Assembly: GCA_963821715.1 (NCBI GenBank)
Contig: CAWGET010000007.1
Span: forward strand, 134,122-198,121
DNA length: 64,000 nucleotides
Source: CAWGET01 sp963821715
GTDB taxonomy: Bacteria > Bacteroidota > Ignavibacteria > Ignavibacteriales > Melioribacteraceae
Direction of reading: 5' to 3'
Part shown: positions 52,148 through 61,214 of the stretch, in pieces
Layout of the letters: each line of letters opens with the position of its first letter
Numbering within the stretch: position 1 is the first letter of the stretch
Notes under the pieces: model-generated
Told to the model about the DNA's origin: nothing
The model's database searches: none
What the model saw: the letters and a program-made list of their open reading frames with translations, nothing else
Made by a program: the position numbers and the translations under genes

Positions 52148-52384
52148 TTAACTCAAAGCCTTAAGAAAGTTTCTTCCTTTTGATGTTTTAAGGTATTTCT
52201 CTTTTTCTCTTGCAGAAATCCTATTGGGAAAAGATTCAGTGTAAATTAAATTATAAGGAAGATAAGGTTTAGTGGTTCTGTTGTATCCAGAGTTATGCTG
52301 GTTGAATCTTCGTTCCAGATTATTGGTTATACCAATATAAGTATAATTTCGATTAATACTTTTAATTGCGTAAACAAAATACAT
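52148..52384 (-). CDS. GIY-YIG nuclease domain protein, copy A (abuts tRNA-Leu)
   Basis: 78 residues, the same architecture as copy B: catalytic Tyr and YIG in 'VYAIKSINRNYTYIGIT', Arg in LERRFNQH, Glu in SAREKEKYLK. The frame is open further into the tRNA gene, but MYFVYAIK at ATG 52384 is the family start. The A of this ATG is also the terminal A of the encoded tRNA CCA. Expression may depend on read-through from the tRNA promoter, since no other promoter fits between them. Stand-alone GIY-YIG proteins are suspected DNA-nicking or mobile-element enzymes. Confidence 0.87.
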   Translation of the reverse strand: MYFVYAIKSINRNYTYIGITNNLERRFNQHNSGYNRTTKPYLPYNLIYTESFPNRISAREKEKYLKTSKGRNFLKALS

Positions 52385-52472
52385 GGTACCGAAGGCCGGA
52401 GTCGAACCGGCACGAGGTTTAACCCTCACTGGATTTTGAGTCCAGCGCGTCTACCAATTCCGCCACTTCGGC
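52384..52472 (-). tRNA. tRNA-Leu (anticodon CAA)
   Basis: Minus strand, 89 nt with CCA encoded. Acceptor 5' GCCGAAG pairs with CTTCGGT (one G-U), then discriminator A and CCA. The D-arm has TGGTAGACGCG, the anticodon stem-loop is CTGGA-CTCAAAA-TCCAG with anticodon CAA (decodes UUG), a long variable arm GTGAGGGTTAAACCTCGT marks a class II tRNA, and the T-arm is GCCGGTTCGACTCCGGC. A leucine tRNA is the only fit. It is the head of the tandem repeat array described above. Confidence 0.97.
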
Positions 52473-52577
52473 TCAAATAACAAGATTACTAATTTAATAA
52501 ACTTAATTTAGTCAAGCAATATTTATTTATTAATATTTTACATCTCTAAATATATTTTGATATCGCCGCGATTCTGA

Positions 52578-54266
52578 TTACTTGTTCTTTATTTTAGCCC
52601 AACTATCCCGCAGCGGAACTGTCCTATTGAATACTAAATTTTCCGGGGTGGAATCCTTACTGTCAATCACAAAATAACCGGTTCTTTCGAACTGAAAATA
52701 TTCTCCGGCTTTGGCAGATTTTAAACTTGGTTCCAGCTTAGCGTTTTTTATTACTTCCAAAGAATCCGGATTAATAAAATGTGTAAAATCTTTTTCTTTA
52801 TCGGCTTCGGGATTTTCAACAGAAAACAATCTGTCATATAATCTTACTTCCGCGTCGACCGCGTCTTTTACCGAAACCCAATGTATTGTTCCTTTTACTT
52901 TTTTATCGCTCTTTCCCGATCCACTTTTAGTTTCGACATCGTAGCTGCATCTCAATTCCTTAACTTCACCCAATTCATCTTTAACTACTTCATCGCATTT
53001 TATAATGTAAGCATAACGCAAACGAACCTCTCTTCCAGGAGCTAAACGGAAAAATTTTCTGTGCGGTTCTTCCTGGAAATCAGTTTGTTCAATGTATAAT
53101 TCCCGCGTAAACGGAACTTTCCGTGTTCCCATCGATTCGTCTTCGGGATTATTTACAGCTTCCATCTCCTCTGTCTGATCTTCGGGATAATTGGTAATGA
53201 TTATTTTAAGAGGACGTAAAACGCCCATTACACGCTTTGCTCTCTTATTAAGGTCTTCCCGTACTGAATGTTCCAACAGCGAAACGTCGATAACATTTTC
53301 GCGCTTTGCAACTCCTACGCGCTCGGAAAAATTTCTTATCGATTCGGGCGAATATCCTCTTCGTCTCAGAGCGGAAATTGTCGGCATTCTCGGATCGTCC
53401 CAACCGTCAACATATCCTTCCTTAACAAGCTGCAGTAATTTTCTTTTACTCATTATTGTATAATTTAGATTAAGACGCGCGAATTCAATTTGCTGAGGAT
53501 GATAAACTTCCAACTCGTCCAAAAACCAATCATATAATGGACGATGATTCTCGAACTCGAGAGTGCAGAGCGAATGTGTAATTCTTTCGAGTGAATCGGA
53601 TAATCCATGAGCGAAATCGTACATCGGGTAAATATTCCATTCATCTCCGGTTCTGTGATGATGAGCTTTTTTGATTCTGTAAATTACCGGATCGCGCATA
53701 TTCATATTAGGCGAAGCCATATCGATCTTTGCTCTCAGAACGTGAGAACCGTCCGGGAATTCTCCATTCTTCATCTTCTCTAAAAGTTCAAGATTTTCTT
53801 CCGCAGAACGATTGCGATATGGGCTTTCAACTCCCGGCTGAGTCGGCATTCCGCGCATTTCTTTAATTTGATCCGGAGTGGAGCTATCAACATAAGCTTT
53901 ACCTTTTTTTACAAGCTGAACTGCGTAGTCGTAGAGATGAGGGAAATAATCAGATGCATAATAAAGTCTATCTTCCCAGTCAAAACCAAGCCATCGGACA
54001 TCTTCCTGAATTGAATCGACATATTCGACGTCTTCTTTTACGGGATTTGTATCGTCGAACCGTAAATTGCAAAGTCCATTATACTCCTTAGCTACGCCAA
54101 AATTCAACACTATAGATTTAGCGTGACCTATGTGCAAATATCCGTTCGGTTCCGGAGGAAATCGAGTGTGAACTTTTCCTTCGTATTTATTCGTCTTCAG
54201 ATCATCTTCAATAATTTCTTTTATAAAATTTTTATTTTCTGATATCTCTTCGTTTATATTATTCAT
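52578..54266 (-). CDS. glnS: Glutaminyl-tRNA synthetase
   Basis: 562 residues. Class I motifs: RFPPEPNGYLHIGHAKS (HIGH) and 'NYTIMSKRKLL' (KMSKS equivalent MSKRK). 'FDDTNPVKEDVEYVDSIQEDVRWLG' and 'YDFAHGLSDSLERITHSLCTLEFE' are GlnRS hallmarks; the Phe/Tyr pattern and the absence of the GluRS LxSKRxGD motif separate it from GltX. The C-terminal anticodon-binding beta barrels contain RVMGVLRPLKIIITNYPE and EVRLRYAYIIKC. Its presence shows that Gln-tRNA is charged directly. It overlaps gltX by 8 bp. Confidence 0.95.
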   Translation of the reverse strand: MNNINEEISENKNFIKEIIEDDLKTNKYEGKVHTRFPPEPNGYLHIGHAKSIVLNFGVAKEYNGLCNLRFDDTNPVKEDVEYVDSIQEDVRWLGFDWEDRLYYASDYFPHLYDYAVQLVKKGKAYVDSSTPDQIKEMRGMPTQPGVESPYRNRSAEENLELLEKMKNGEFPDGSHVLRAKIDMASPNMNMRDPVIYRIKKAHHHRTGDEWNIYPMYDFAHGLSDSLERITHSLCTLEFENHRPLYDWFLDELEVYHPQQIEFARLNLNYTIMSKRKLLQLVKEGYVDGWDDPRMPTISALRRRGYSPESIRNFSERVGVAKRENVIDVSLLEHSVREDLNKRAKRVMGVLRPLKIIITNYPEDQTEEMEAVNNPEDESMGTRKVPFTRELYIEQTDFQEEPHRKFFRLAPGREVRLRYAYIIKCDEVVKDELGEVKELRCSYDVETKSGSGKSDKKVKGTIHWVSVKDAVDAEVRLYDRLFSVENPEADKEKDFTHFINPDSLEVIKNAKLEPSLKSAKAGEYFQFERTGYFVIDSKDSTPENLVFNRTVPLRDSWAKIKNK

Positions 54267-55731
54267 TTTCGTTCGATTTTTTGATTTTAGTTAATGCTGT
54301 ATTTATTCTTTCAACTACTTCATCTTTTCCTAAAATGTGGAGCAGATCAAAAACACCCGGCCCTGTTCCGGTCCCGGAAACCGCCAGACGAACCGGATGG
54401 ATCAATTTCCCCGCGCCTATTTCCAATTTTTCCGCTGTCGATCTGAGAGCCGATTCGAAATCTTCTTTATCTTCTCCGGACATACTATTAAAATTTTCAG
54501 AGAGTTTTTTTAGATGATCGGGCGTATCATCCTTCCATCTTTTCTGAATGACTTTTTCATCGTACTCTTTCGGTTTCTCGAAGAAGTAATAACTTTTTTC
54601 GATAAATTCCTTCACGAAAATTACTCTTTCTTTCATCGAGGAAATTATTTGAAGTAAATATTCATCGGAAAAATCCTTTTCATCATATTTGGAAGCATTT
54701 AATTCTTCTTTAAGTAAGGGAAGAATGTCTTCATCGTTCTTTGAACGTAGATGTTCGCCATTAAGCCAATTAAGTTTTTCTACGTCAAAGACGGCACCTG
54801 ATTTATTAACCCTATTGAGAGAAAATTTTTCGATCAATTCATGCATCAAATAAAATTCTTTGTCGTCGCCGGCGTTCCATCCAAGAAGAGCCACAAAGTT
54901 TACCAGCGCTTCTTTCAAATATCCTTTCTCGCGGTAATCCTCAACGGCAACGTCTCCCTGCCTTTTGCTCAATTTCGATTTATCCGGATTTAGAAGAAGG
55001 GGGAGGTGCGTAAATATCGGAAGTTCCCAGCCCAGATATTCGTAAAGAAGAACGTGCTTCGGAGTTGATGAAAGCCATTCTTCGCCGCGGATAACATGCG
55101 AGATCTCCATTAAATGATCATCCACAACATTGGCGAGATGATAGGTGGGATAACCGTCGCTTTTGATCAATATCTGATCGTCAACCGTCGAACTGTCGAA
55201 CTCAACTCTTCCGCGTACTTCATCCTCAAAAACGATTTTTCTGTCCGATTCCACATTAAGCCTTACAACGTAAGGTTCGCCGCTTGCTAATTTTTGTTTT
55301 ACTTCATCTTCGGTTAAACTAAGCGCTGCTTTATCATATTTAGTCTGTAATTTTTTTGCTGTCTGTTCTTCCCGCAGTTTCTGTAGTCTTTCCGGAGTAT
55401 CGAATGCATAATATGCTTTTCCCTTGGATATTAATTCTTCTGCATATTTTTTATAAAGTTCTAATCTTTCCGACTGCATATAAGGCCCGAAATCTCCTTT
55501 TTTATCGGGACCTTCGTCATACTCAAGTCCGACCCATTTTAAGGAAGTGATTAAATTCTCAACGGCTCCTTCAACAAATCTTGAGCGATCGGTATCTTCA
55601 ATTCTTAAAACAAATTTTCCGTTATTACGTTTTGCAAATAGATAATTATATAAAGCGGTTCTTAAACCGCCGACGTGTAAATAGCCTGTAGGGCTGGGTG
55701 CAAATCTTACTCTAACATTTTCCAAATTCAT
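54259..55731 (-). CDS. gltX: Glutamyl-tRNA synthetase
   Basis: 490 residues. RFAPSPTGYLHVGGLRTALYNYLFA (HIGH equivalent HVGG), IEDTDRSR, 'DGYPTYHLANVVDDHLMEISHVIRGEEWLSSTPKH' and KLSKRQGDVAV (KMSKS equivalent) identify a bacterial GluRS. A helical C-terminal anticodon domain follows from about residue 330, ending KLIHPVRLAVSGTGTGPGVFDLLHILGKDEV. It is the first gene of a gltX-glnS operon divergent from the type IX cargo gene. Neighbouring of the two paralogous synthetases makes a tidy Glx-charging unit. Confidence 0.95.
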   Translation of the reverse strand: MNLENVRVRFAPSPTGYLHVGGLRTALYNYLFAKRNNGKFVLRIEDTDRSRFVEGAVENLITSLKWVGLEYDEGPDKKGDFGPYMQSERLELYKKYAEELISKGKAYYAFDTPERLQKLREEQTAKKLQTKYDKAALSLTEDEVKQKLASGEPYVVRLNVESDRKIVFEDEVRGRVEFDSSTVDDQILIKSDGYPTYHLANVVDDHLMEISHVIRGEEWLSSTPKHVLLYEYLGWELPIFTHLPLLLNPDKSKLSKRQGDVAVEDYREKGYLKEALVNFVALLGWNAGDDKEFYLMHELIEKFSLNRVNKSGAVFDVEKLNWLNGEHLRSKNDEDILPLLKEELNASKYDEKDFSDEYLLQIISSMKERVIFVKEFIEKSYYFFEKPKEYDEKVIQKRWKDDTPDHLKKLSENFNSMSGEDKEDFESALRSTAEKLEIGAGKLIHPVRLAVSGTGTGPGVFDLLHILGKDEVVERINTALTKIKKSNENE

Positions 55732-55923
55732 AGTGATCTTTATAAGTTATTGAACTTTGATTAATAATAATTGTTTCGAAATATATTGCAACAAAATTAA
55801 CAATTTTTTTATTACTTAAAAATTTAATCTAAAATAAAACAAGCAATTCCATCGATTTCAGTTGTTATTATTTATTTAAAAAATTAATTTGATTTTTTAT
55901 TTATCTAAAACACCGGAGGTATA

Positions 55924-58860
55924 ATGAAATATTTTTTCAATTTGCTGTTTTTTGTTCTTCTAGCAATACCCGGCCTTATCTTCTCCCAGATTGTGACGGA
56001 TTCCGTCGCTTACAAAGGTCCTGCTGAAGGTTTTTCACTCGAAAATAATTATACAAATACAGAAAATTTCTTTTCTTCACCTGAGACCGAGTATCCAAGA
56101 TTAAAATTATTTAATAAAAATAGACCGCAGGATTATGACTTTGCAGAGCCGGGAAAATCACCTTCTGCACCGGAAGGTTCAAACGTAATCATAAACCGCA
56201 GCTCTTCCAAATTAAATAAACCTTTAACCGAAGATACTGTTTTGGTCTTCTCCAGCTTCTATGGAATTGCTCAAACCAACTCCATACCTCCGGATCCTTA
56301 TATTGCTGTGGGACCTGAACATGTGGTACAAGTGGTTAATAGCCGCTTCAGAATAACGGATAAGGAAGGGAACACTCTGAAAACCATAAGCGCCGGAAAT
56401 TGGTATAGAGAGCTGTTACCAAACGTAGGCCCTTTCGATCCAAAAGTGAGTTACGATCATTTCGCAGAAAGATGGGTGATGGTATGGCTGCATGTAAATG
56501 ACGCAACGAGCGAAAGTTATTTTCTTGTTTCAGTATCCGACGATTCAAATCCACTCGGTGAATGGAGAAACTGGCTTATTCCTTCCAATGTTAACGGAGA
56601 TTCTCCGAGCGGCAATTGGGGAGATTACCAGGGAGTCGGATTCGACGATAAAGCTATTTATATTACTGCGAATCAATTTACCTTTGGCGATAACGCCAGT
56701 TTTGATTATACAAAATTGCGTATCATCAAAAAAGAATCGATTTATGCGGACACATCAAATCAAGCGGAATGGTTAGATCTTTGGGATATTTCATATCCTT
56801 ATGGAAAAGTCGGATTCAGAGAATATTCTCAGTTTGGAATTCGGCCGGCAAGAATGCATACAGCTTCCGATGAATTTTATCTCGCAGTACAATCGCCATT
56901 CGGCACAAAAAATACTTTCGGATTTTATAAATTATCCGATCCGGTAACTAATCCAAAATTGACGGGATATGCTCTACCGGTAACTGAATATAGAATTCCG
57001 CCTAATCCATTGCAGCTTGGAGGGGGAAGTCCAAGCCTTGACGGTGGAAGCGGAAATTTGAGAAATGAACCATTTTATCAGGATGGTGTCTTATATCTTG
57101 TTCATGCCGCCAGGTACGAAGAAAATTTTGCAGGTACAAGATTCCTTGAAGTAGATGTAGAAACTGATGCAGTTATTAATGACATTCTTTTTGCCGACGA
57201 ACCTGATGAACTTGGGCAGAATTATTATCATACTTATCCCGCTGTAGCTGTTAATAAGAAAAACGAAGTTGTACTTACTTTTTCGAGAGTTAACGCAAAC
57301 GAATATATAGGCGCATTTTTTATGATTCTTCCTGCAGATATTAGAGTTCCCTTGGGAACGCTTGTACTTCAGGAGGGAAGAGGAAATTATGTCGTGACCT
57401 ATTCGGGAACGAGAAACAGATGGGGCGACTATAATGGTGCCTGGAATGATCCCGCCGATTCAAGCGCTTTTTGGGTTTTTACCGAATATGCACATGATGT
57501 TAATACTTGGGGAACCTGGGCCGCGGGAATTAGAACCGAAGCTTTTGCAACCCCAACTGTTATTGTTTCCGCGCCTCTGCTTCAGTTTGATGATATAGAA
57601 ATCTCCGAAAAAGACACTGCCTTTTTTAGCTTGCAGAATTTAGGTGACCCCGATCTGGTAATTGACGATATTTCCTTTTTAGATGGAACAAATTTTAATT
57701 TAATCTATCCTGAAACGCTGCCTCTTAATCTTTCAGCCTTCCAAATGGATTCTGTTATTGTTGAATTCGAACCGGGAGAAATTGGCGTTTTGGTGGATTC
57801 TTTGATTCTTTCAACTAACGATACTTCGAAAAGCAGAATATCGATTGGTTTGAACGGCAGTGCCTATACTATTGCAGCTGTTCAAAAAGGTGATGTTTAC
57901 GCTTCGTATGACGCTGATGTAAGTACAATGGTTTCAGTGAATTTGGAAGATGCAACAACCGAAATTGTCGGACCAACAGGAGCCGAAAATATTAAAAGCC
58001 TTACAGTTAATCCGGCCAACAACGAGTTGTATGCTCTTGCTCCAGCTCCGGGCGTAACCAATATAGTTAGAATTAACGCCGATTCCAGCGATGCGCATAT
58101 TTATTTCTCATCAAAGGTTGAACTTAATGCAATCGCATTCGGTGAGAATTCAAAACTGTATGGTGTTACAGATGAACAGAAATTATACGAAATAGAAGCT
58201 CCTTCCGGAGATACAACTTTTATAGCAAGCATACCCTACGAAGTAGGAGCTATTTCCGTTGAACCCGGATCAAATAGAGTTTGGTTTACTCGAGCAGAAA
58301 GTAGGAACGACTCACTTTATTTTATTGATACTGAATCGGGTGAAACAATTTACGCCGGTGAAACAGGATTCGATAGCAGGATTTACGCAATTCAATTTAC
58401 GCTATCAGGAGTAATGTACGGAGTTCACTACGGTTTACTAAGAAAAAGTTATCTCTTTTCTTATGACATTAATACCGGTTCAAGTAACGAGATCGGATAT
58501 ATGGGTATAAGAAGTGTAACAGGATTAGGCTTTATCCCCGATACTGTTACAACGGATGTTGCAGACATTACTGTTCCGGCAAAATTTTCTCTCGAAGCAA
58601 ATTATCCGAACCCGTTCAATCCGTCAACAACAATAACTTACTCACTCCCGGCAAACGCGAACGTAAAGTTGTCGCTGTTTAATGTACTGGGTGAAGAAGT
58701 TAAAGTTTTAGTTAATGAAGATTTGAATGCCGGTTATCATTCTTTCAAATTTGACGCAGGAAAGAAATTGAGCAGCGGAGTTTATATCTATAAAATAGAA
58801 GCCAAAACGGCGGAAGGGAAGTTGTTTACTGAAAGCCGAAAAATGATGCTGTTGAAATAA
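55924..58860 (+). CDS. Large secreted protein with type IX sorting domain
   Basis: 978 residues. Signal peptide FNLLFFVLLAIPGLIFSQ. Residues about 90-550 hold a large propeller-like region (SSFYGIAQTNSIPPDPYIAVGPEHVVQVVNSRFRI, 'DPKVSYDHFAERWVMVW', 'GNWGDYQGVGFDDKAIY'). Around 560-655 is an Ig/HYDIN-like module ('ISEKDTAFFSLQNLGDPDLVIDDIS'), then a short second propeller region. Residues about 893-978 are the C-terminal domain with ANYPNPFNPSTTITYSLP, VKLSLFNVLGEEVKVLV and SSGVYIYKIEAK, the type A T9SS signal. It is therefore exported through the outer membrane and anchored or released. No enzyme motif was found. Confidence 0.85.
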   Translation: MKYFFNLLFFVLLAIPGLIFSQIVTDSVAYKGPAEGFSLENNYTNTENFFSSPETEYPRLKLFNKNRPQDYDFAEPGKSPSAPEGSNVIINRSSSKLNKPLTEDTVLVFSSFYGIAQTNSIPPDPYIAVGPEHVVQVVNSRFRITDKEGNTLKTISAGNWYRELLPNVGPFDPKVSYDHFAERWVMVWLHVNDATSESYFLVSVSDDSNPLGEWRNWLIPSNVNGDSPSGNWGDYQGVGFDDKAIYITANQFTFGDNASFDYTKLRIIKKESIYADTSNQAEWLDLWDISYPYGKVGFREYSQFGIRPARMHTASDEFYLAVQSPFGTKNTFGFYKLSDPVTNPKLTGYALPVTEYRIPPNPLQLGGGSPSLDGGSGNLRNEPFYQDGVLYLVHAARYEENFAGTRFLEVDVETDAVINDILFADEPDELGQNYYHTYPAVAVNKKNEVVLTFSRVNANEYIGAFFMILPADIRVPLGTLVLQEGRGNYVVTYSGTRNRWGDYNGAWNDPADSSAFWVFTEYAHDVNTWGTWAAGIRTEAFATPTVIVSAPLLQFDDIEISEKDTAFFSLQNLGDPDLVIDDISFLDGTNFNLIYPETLPLNLSAFQMDSVIVEFEPGEIGVLVDSLILSTNDTSKSRISIGLNGSAYTIAAVQKGDVYASYDADVSTMVSVNLEDATTEIVGPTGAENIKSLTVNPANNELYALAPAPGVTNIVRINADSSDAHIYFSSKVELNAIAFGENSKLYGVTDEQKLYEIEAPSGDTTFIASIPYEVGAISVEPGSNRVWFTRAESRNDSLYFIDTESGETIYAGETGFDSRIYAIQFTLSGVMYGVHYGLLRKSYLFSYDINTGSSNEIGYMGIRSVTGLGFIPDTVTTDVADITVPAKFSLEANYPNPFNPSTTITYSLPANANVKLSLFNVLGEEVKVLVNEDLNAGYHSFKFDAGKKLSSGVYIYKIEAKTAEGKLFTESRKMMLLK

Positions 58861-58901
58861 TTGGAATAACAAATATTATTTGTACTATTCTATCGATTTC
58901 A

Positions 58902-58936
58902 AAAAAGCCCTCTTCTTCCTGAGAAGAGGGCTTTTT
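58902..58936. terminator. Bidirectional Rho-independent terminator
   Basis: AAAAAGCCCTCTTCT (58902-58916), loop TCCTG, AGAAGAGGGCTTTTT (58922-58936). A 10-bp GC-containing stem is flanked by A5 and T5, so it works on both strands. It lies between the converging cargo-protein and peptidase genes. Confidence 0.92.
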
Positions 58937-59002
58937 ATATCATAAGATCTTCAATAAAAAAATTAATGTTTCTGACAATTTTATACTGATCTATTTTCAC
59001 TA

Positions 59003-61141
59003 TTATTTTAAATTTTCTACAAAATAATTTGTTATCAATCTATAAAGATGAACTGCATCGTTACCGCTAACACCGTGTCCATGCCCGATATACGGAAAGT
59101 AATCTAAATCTTTATTTAACTCTACTGCTTTTTGAACAAACCTGAGAGAATTCTGCCAGACTACAGTCGGATCGTTTGTACCGTGAATCATTAAAAGTTT
59201 TCCATTAAGATTATCAACATAATTCAGCAAATTAGCTTTACGGTAACCCTCGGGATTTTCTTTCGGTGTATCCATATATCGTTCAGTATACATCACTTCA
59301 TAAAGATTCCAATCGATAACAGCACCGCCTGCCACTCCTACATCAAACTTATCGGTTCTTAACATTAAAGAAGTTGCCATAAATCCTCCGTAACTCCAAC
59401 CGTAAACTCCCATCCGCTCCTCGTCAACAAAATTAAGTCCGCTAAGATAATTCACTCCGGTAAGCTGATCTTCAATTTCAACCGTTCCCAACTGCCGGAA
59501 AGTTTCTTGTTCAAAATCAAGCCCTCTGTTTGCCGATCCACGGTTATCCAAAGTAAAAATTATAAAACCATTCTGCGCCATTTGCTGAAACCAGAAATCG
59601 TATCTTCCGAAATACCATTTGTTCAAAACGAGCTGCGCGTGAGGGCCGCCGTAAACATAAAATACAACCGGATATTTTTTCGTCTGGTCAAAATCAACCG
59701 GATAAATCATTCGGCAGAAAAGCGAATCCCCATGCTCATTTTTTATCGGGAAAATTTTTACTTCACCCAAAGCATAATCTTTTATGGGATTTTCTGCTTT
59801 ATGTAAAGTTTTTATCAAATTTCCGTCGGAAGATTTTAACTTGGTTATTCTCGGAACATCCAGACTGGAATATTCATCGATAAAATGTGTTCCCATGGAA
59901 TTGACTTTGGTTTTGTGAATGCCGGGTTCATCAGTAAGTTTTTTTATATTTGTCGAAATAATTCCGGCTTTGTAAAGCTGTCTTTCGACAGGTGATTCTT
60001 TTGTTGAAAGAAAGAAAACGTTTTCGCCTGCTGCGTCAAAGCCTTCAAAGGAAGTAACTTCCCAATTTCCTTTTGTTACCCGATTAACAAAATCGCCTTC
60101 GTTAGTATAAAGATAAAAATGTTTCCATCCGTCTCTTCTCGAAAGCCATAAGAATTTGTTCGGATCTTTCGGTAAAAAATATAAAGGATATTCAGGCTCA
60201 ACATATTTCTCGTTTTCTTCTTCGAATAAAACTTTTACAGGATCCCCGGTTCGGAAATTATATTTTATTAAGCGAAGATAATCCTGCGCCCTGTTTAAAT
60301 GGGCGACATAAATAAATTGTTCATCCGGGCTCCAGGTAACGGAGGTTAAATATTGATCTTTCGGTTCGCCTGTTCTTAGATAAACAGTTGATCCGGTATT
60401 TACACTGTAGATTCCTATCTTTACCTGATGACTTATTGCACCGCTCATTGGATATCTAATCAGATCTACTTCAGCAGGAGTTTCATTTAAATTAACCAAA
60501 GGATAATCCGTCACCATCGATTCATCCTTTTTGTAGAATGCTATATAATTATTATTGGGCGACCAGAAAATCCCTTTGTCAATTCCAAATTCATTCCGAT
60601 GCACTGATTTACCGCTTACGATTGTGCTTTTGGATTCATTAGTAACTTGTTTAATCTCGTCATTACCCATCGATATGAAGAGATTGTTGTCTTTTGTATA
60701 AGCGACATATTTATCATTTGGAGAAAGCTCGATATTTTCTGCGTTTTCATCTAGTTCCGCTATTACGGAAATCTTTTTGGATTCCACATTGAAGGAATAA
60801 AAATTATTTGATATACGAAACAAAAAATTTTGTTCGTCAGTCCATTTCAATTTTGGGAATGAAGCAATATTTTTGCCGACAGTATTTTTAACCTTTTTAG
60901 AAAAATCCTCTAATGAAATGATTCTCTCATCATTCATATTCATTCTGGCTCTAATTAATTCATCATTGCTAACGAAAGAATAGAAATCGGAATTAGGGAT
61001 CCACTGGAGCATCTCCAATTTAGAAGGAACCAAATCCGAATATGATCTTATAGCAACATCTTCGGCTGTAAACTCTTTACTTTGCCCATTAAGGACAACA
61101 TTAAAGATTAACAGAATGATAACAGAAAAACTTCTTAACAT
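59003..61141 (-). CDS. Dipeptidyl peptidase IV-like S9 peptidase
   Basis: 712 residues. A signal peptide (FSVIILLIFNVVLNGQS) is followed by a DPPIV beta-propeller (residues about 80-450, with 'KFLWLSRRDGWKHFYLY' and GIFWSPNNNYIAFYK). The C-terminal hydrolase domain contains PVVFYVYGGPHAQ, 'FTLDNRGSANRG', the nucleophile motif GVYGWSYGGFM, HGTNDPTV with the acid, and YFPYIGHGHGV with the His of the triad. It is the length of bacterial periplasmic DPPIV enzymes, which remove Xaa-Pro dipeptides from peptides. A terminator stem separates it from clpP. Confidence 0.92.
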   Translation of the reverse strand: MLRSFSVIILLIFNVVLNGQSKEFTAEDVAIRSYSDLVPSKLEMLQWIPNSDFYSFVSNDELIRARMNMNDERIISLEDFSKKVKNTVGKNIASFPKLKWTDEQNFLFRISNNFYSFNVESKKISVIAELDENAENIELSPNDKYVAYTKDNNLFISMGNDEIKQVTNESKSTIVSGKSVHRNEFGIDKGIFWSPNNNYIAFYKKDESMVTDYPLVNLNETPAEVDLIRYPMSGAISHQVKIGIYSVNTGSTVYLRTGEPKDQYLTSVTWSPDEQFIYVAHLNRAQDYLRLIKYNFRTGDPVKVLFEEENEKYVEPEYPLYFLPKDPNKFLWLSRRDGWKHFYLYTNEGDFVNRVTKGNWEVTSFEGFDAAGENVFFLSTKESPVERQLYKAGIISTNIKKLTDEPGIHKTKVNSMGTHFIDEYSSLDVPRITKLKSSDGNLIKTLHKAENPIKDYALGEVKIFPIKNEHGDSLFCRMIYPVDFDQTKKYPVVFYVYGGPHAQLVLNKWYFGRYDFWFQQMAQNGFIIFTLDNRGSANRGLDFEQETFRQLGTVEIEDQLTGVNYLSGLNFVDEERMGVYGWSYGGFMATSLMLRTDKFDVGVAGGAVIDWNLYEVMYTERYMDTPKENPEGYRKANLLNYVDNLNGKLLMIHGTNDPTVVWQNSLRFVQKAVELNKDLDYFPYIGHGHGVSGNDAVHLYRLITNYFVENLK

Positions 61142-61164
61142 TATATCTCCATATTTGTAGAATT

Positions 61165-61186
61165 AAAAAAGGGGACTTTCGTCCCC
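61165..61186 (-). terminator. Rho-independent terminator after clpP
   Basis: On the minus strand GGGGAC-GAAA-GTCCCC is followed by TTTTTTAATT. This is a GNRA-type tetraloop hairpin with a U-run, placed 29 bp after the clpP stop and before the peptidase gene. Confidence 0.9.
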
Positions 61187-61214
61187 TCAAACTTAAATAA
61201 TATTTCTAATAAAA

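Larger units (their letters stand above)
51510..52382. repeat. Three tandem 291-bp units: tRNA 3'-end copy + GIY-YIG gene
   Basis: Units start at about 51510, at 51801 and at 52092, exactly 291 bp apart for the last two, and end at the tRNA-Leu gene. Each begins (plus strand) with ATGGTACCGAAGGCCGGAGT and CGAA, matching the 3' quarter of the tRNA gene. An 18-bp palindrome, CCTGCCTGCGCAGGCAGG (51825-51842 and 52116-52133; a 16-bp version at 51535-51550), then interrupts the T-arm sequence before CCGGCAC resumes. The rest of each unit is a small minus-strand GIY-YIG gene. Units 2 and 3 are nearly identical; unit 1 is more diverged. The tRNA itself lacks the palindrome. Confidence 0.9.

Noticed and set aside
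51510..52382. CRISPR array
   Set aside because: Repeats are 291-bp coding units in tandem with no spacers, and no cas genes are present.
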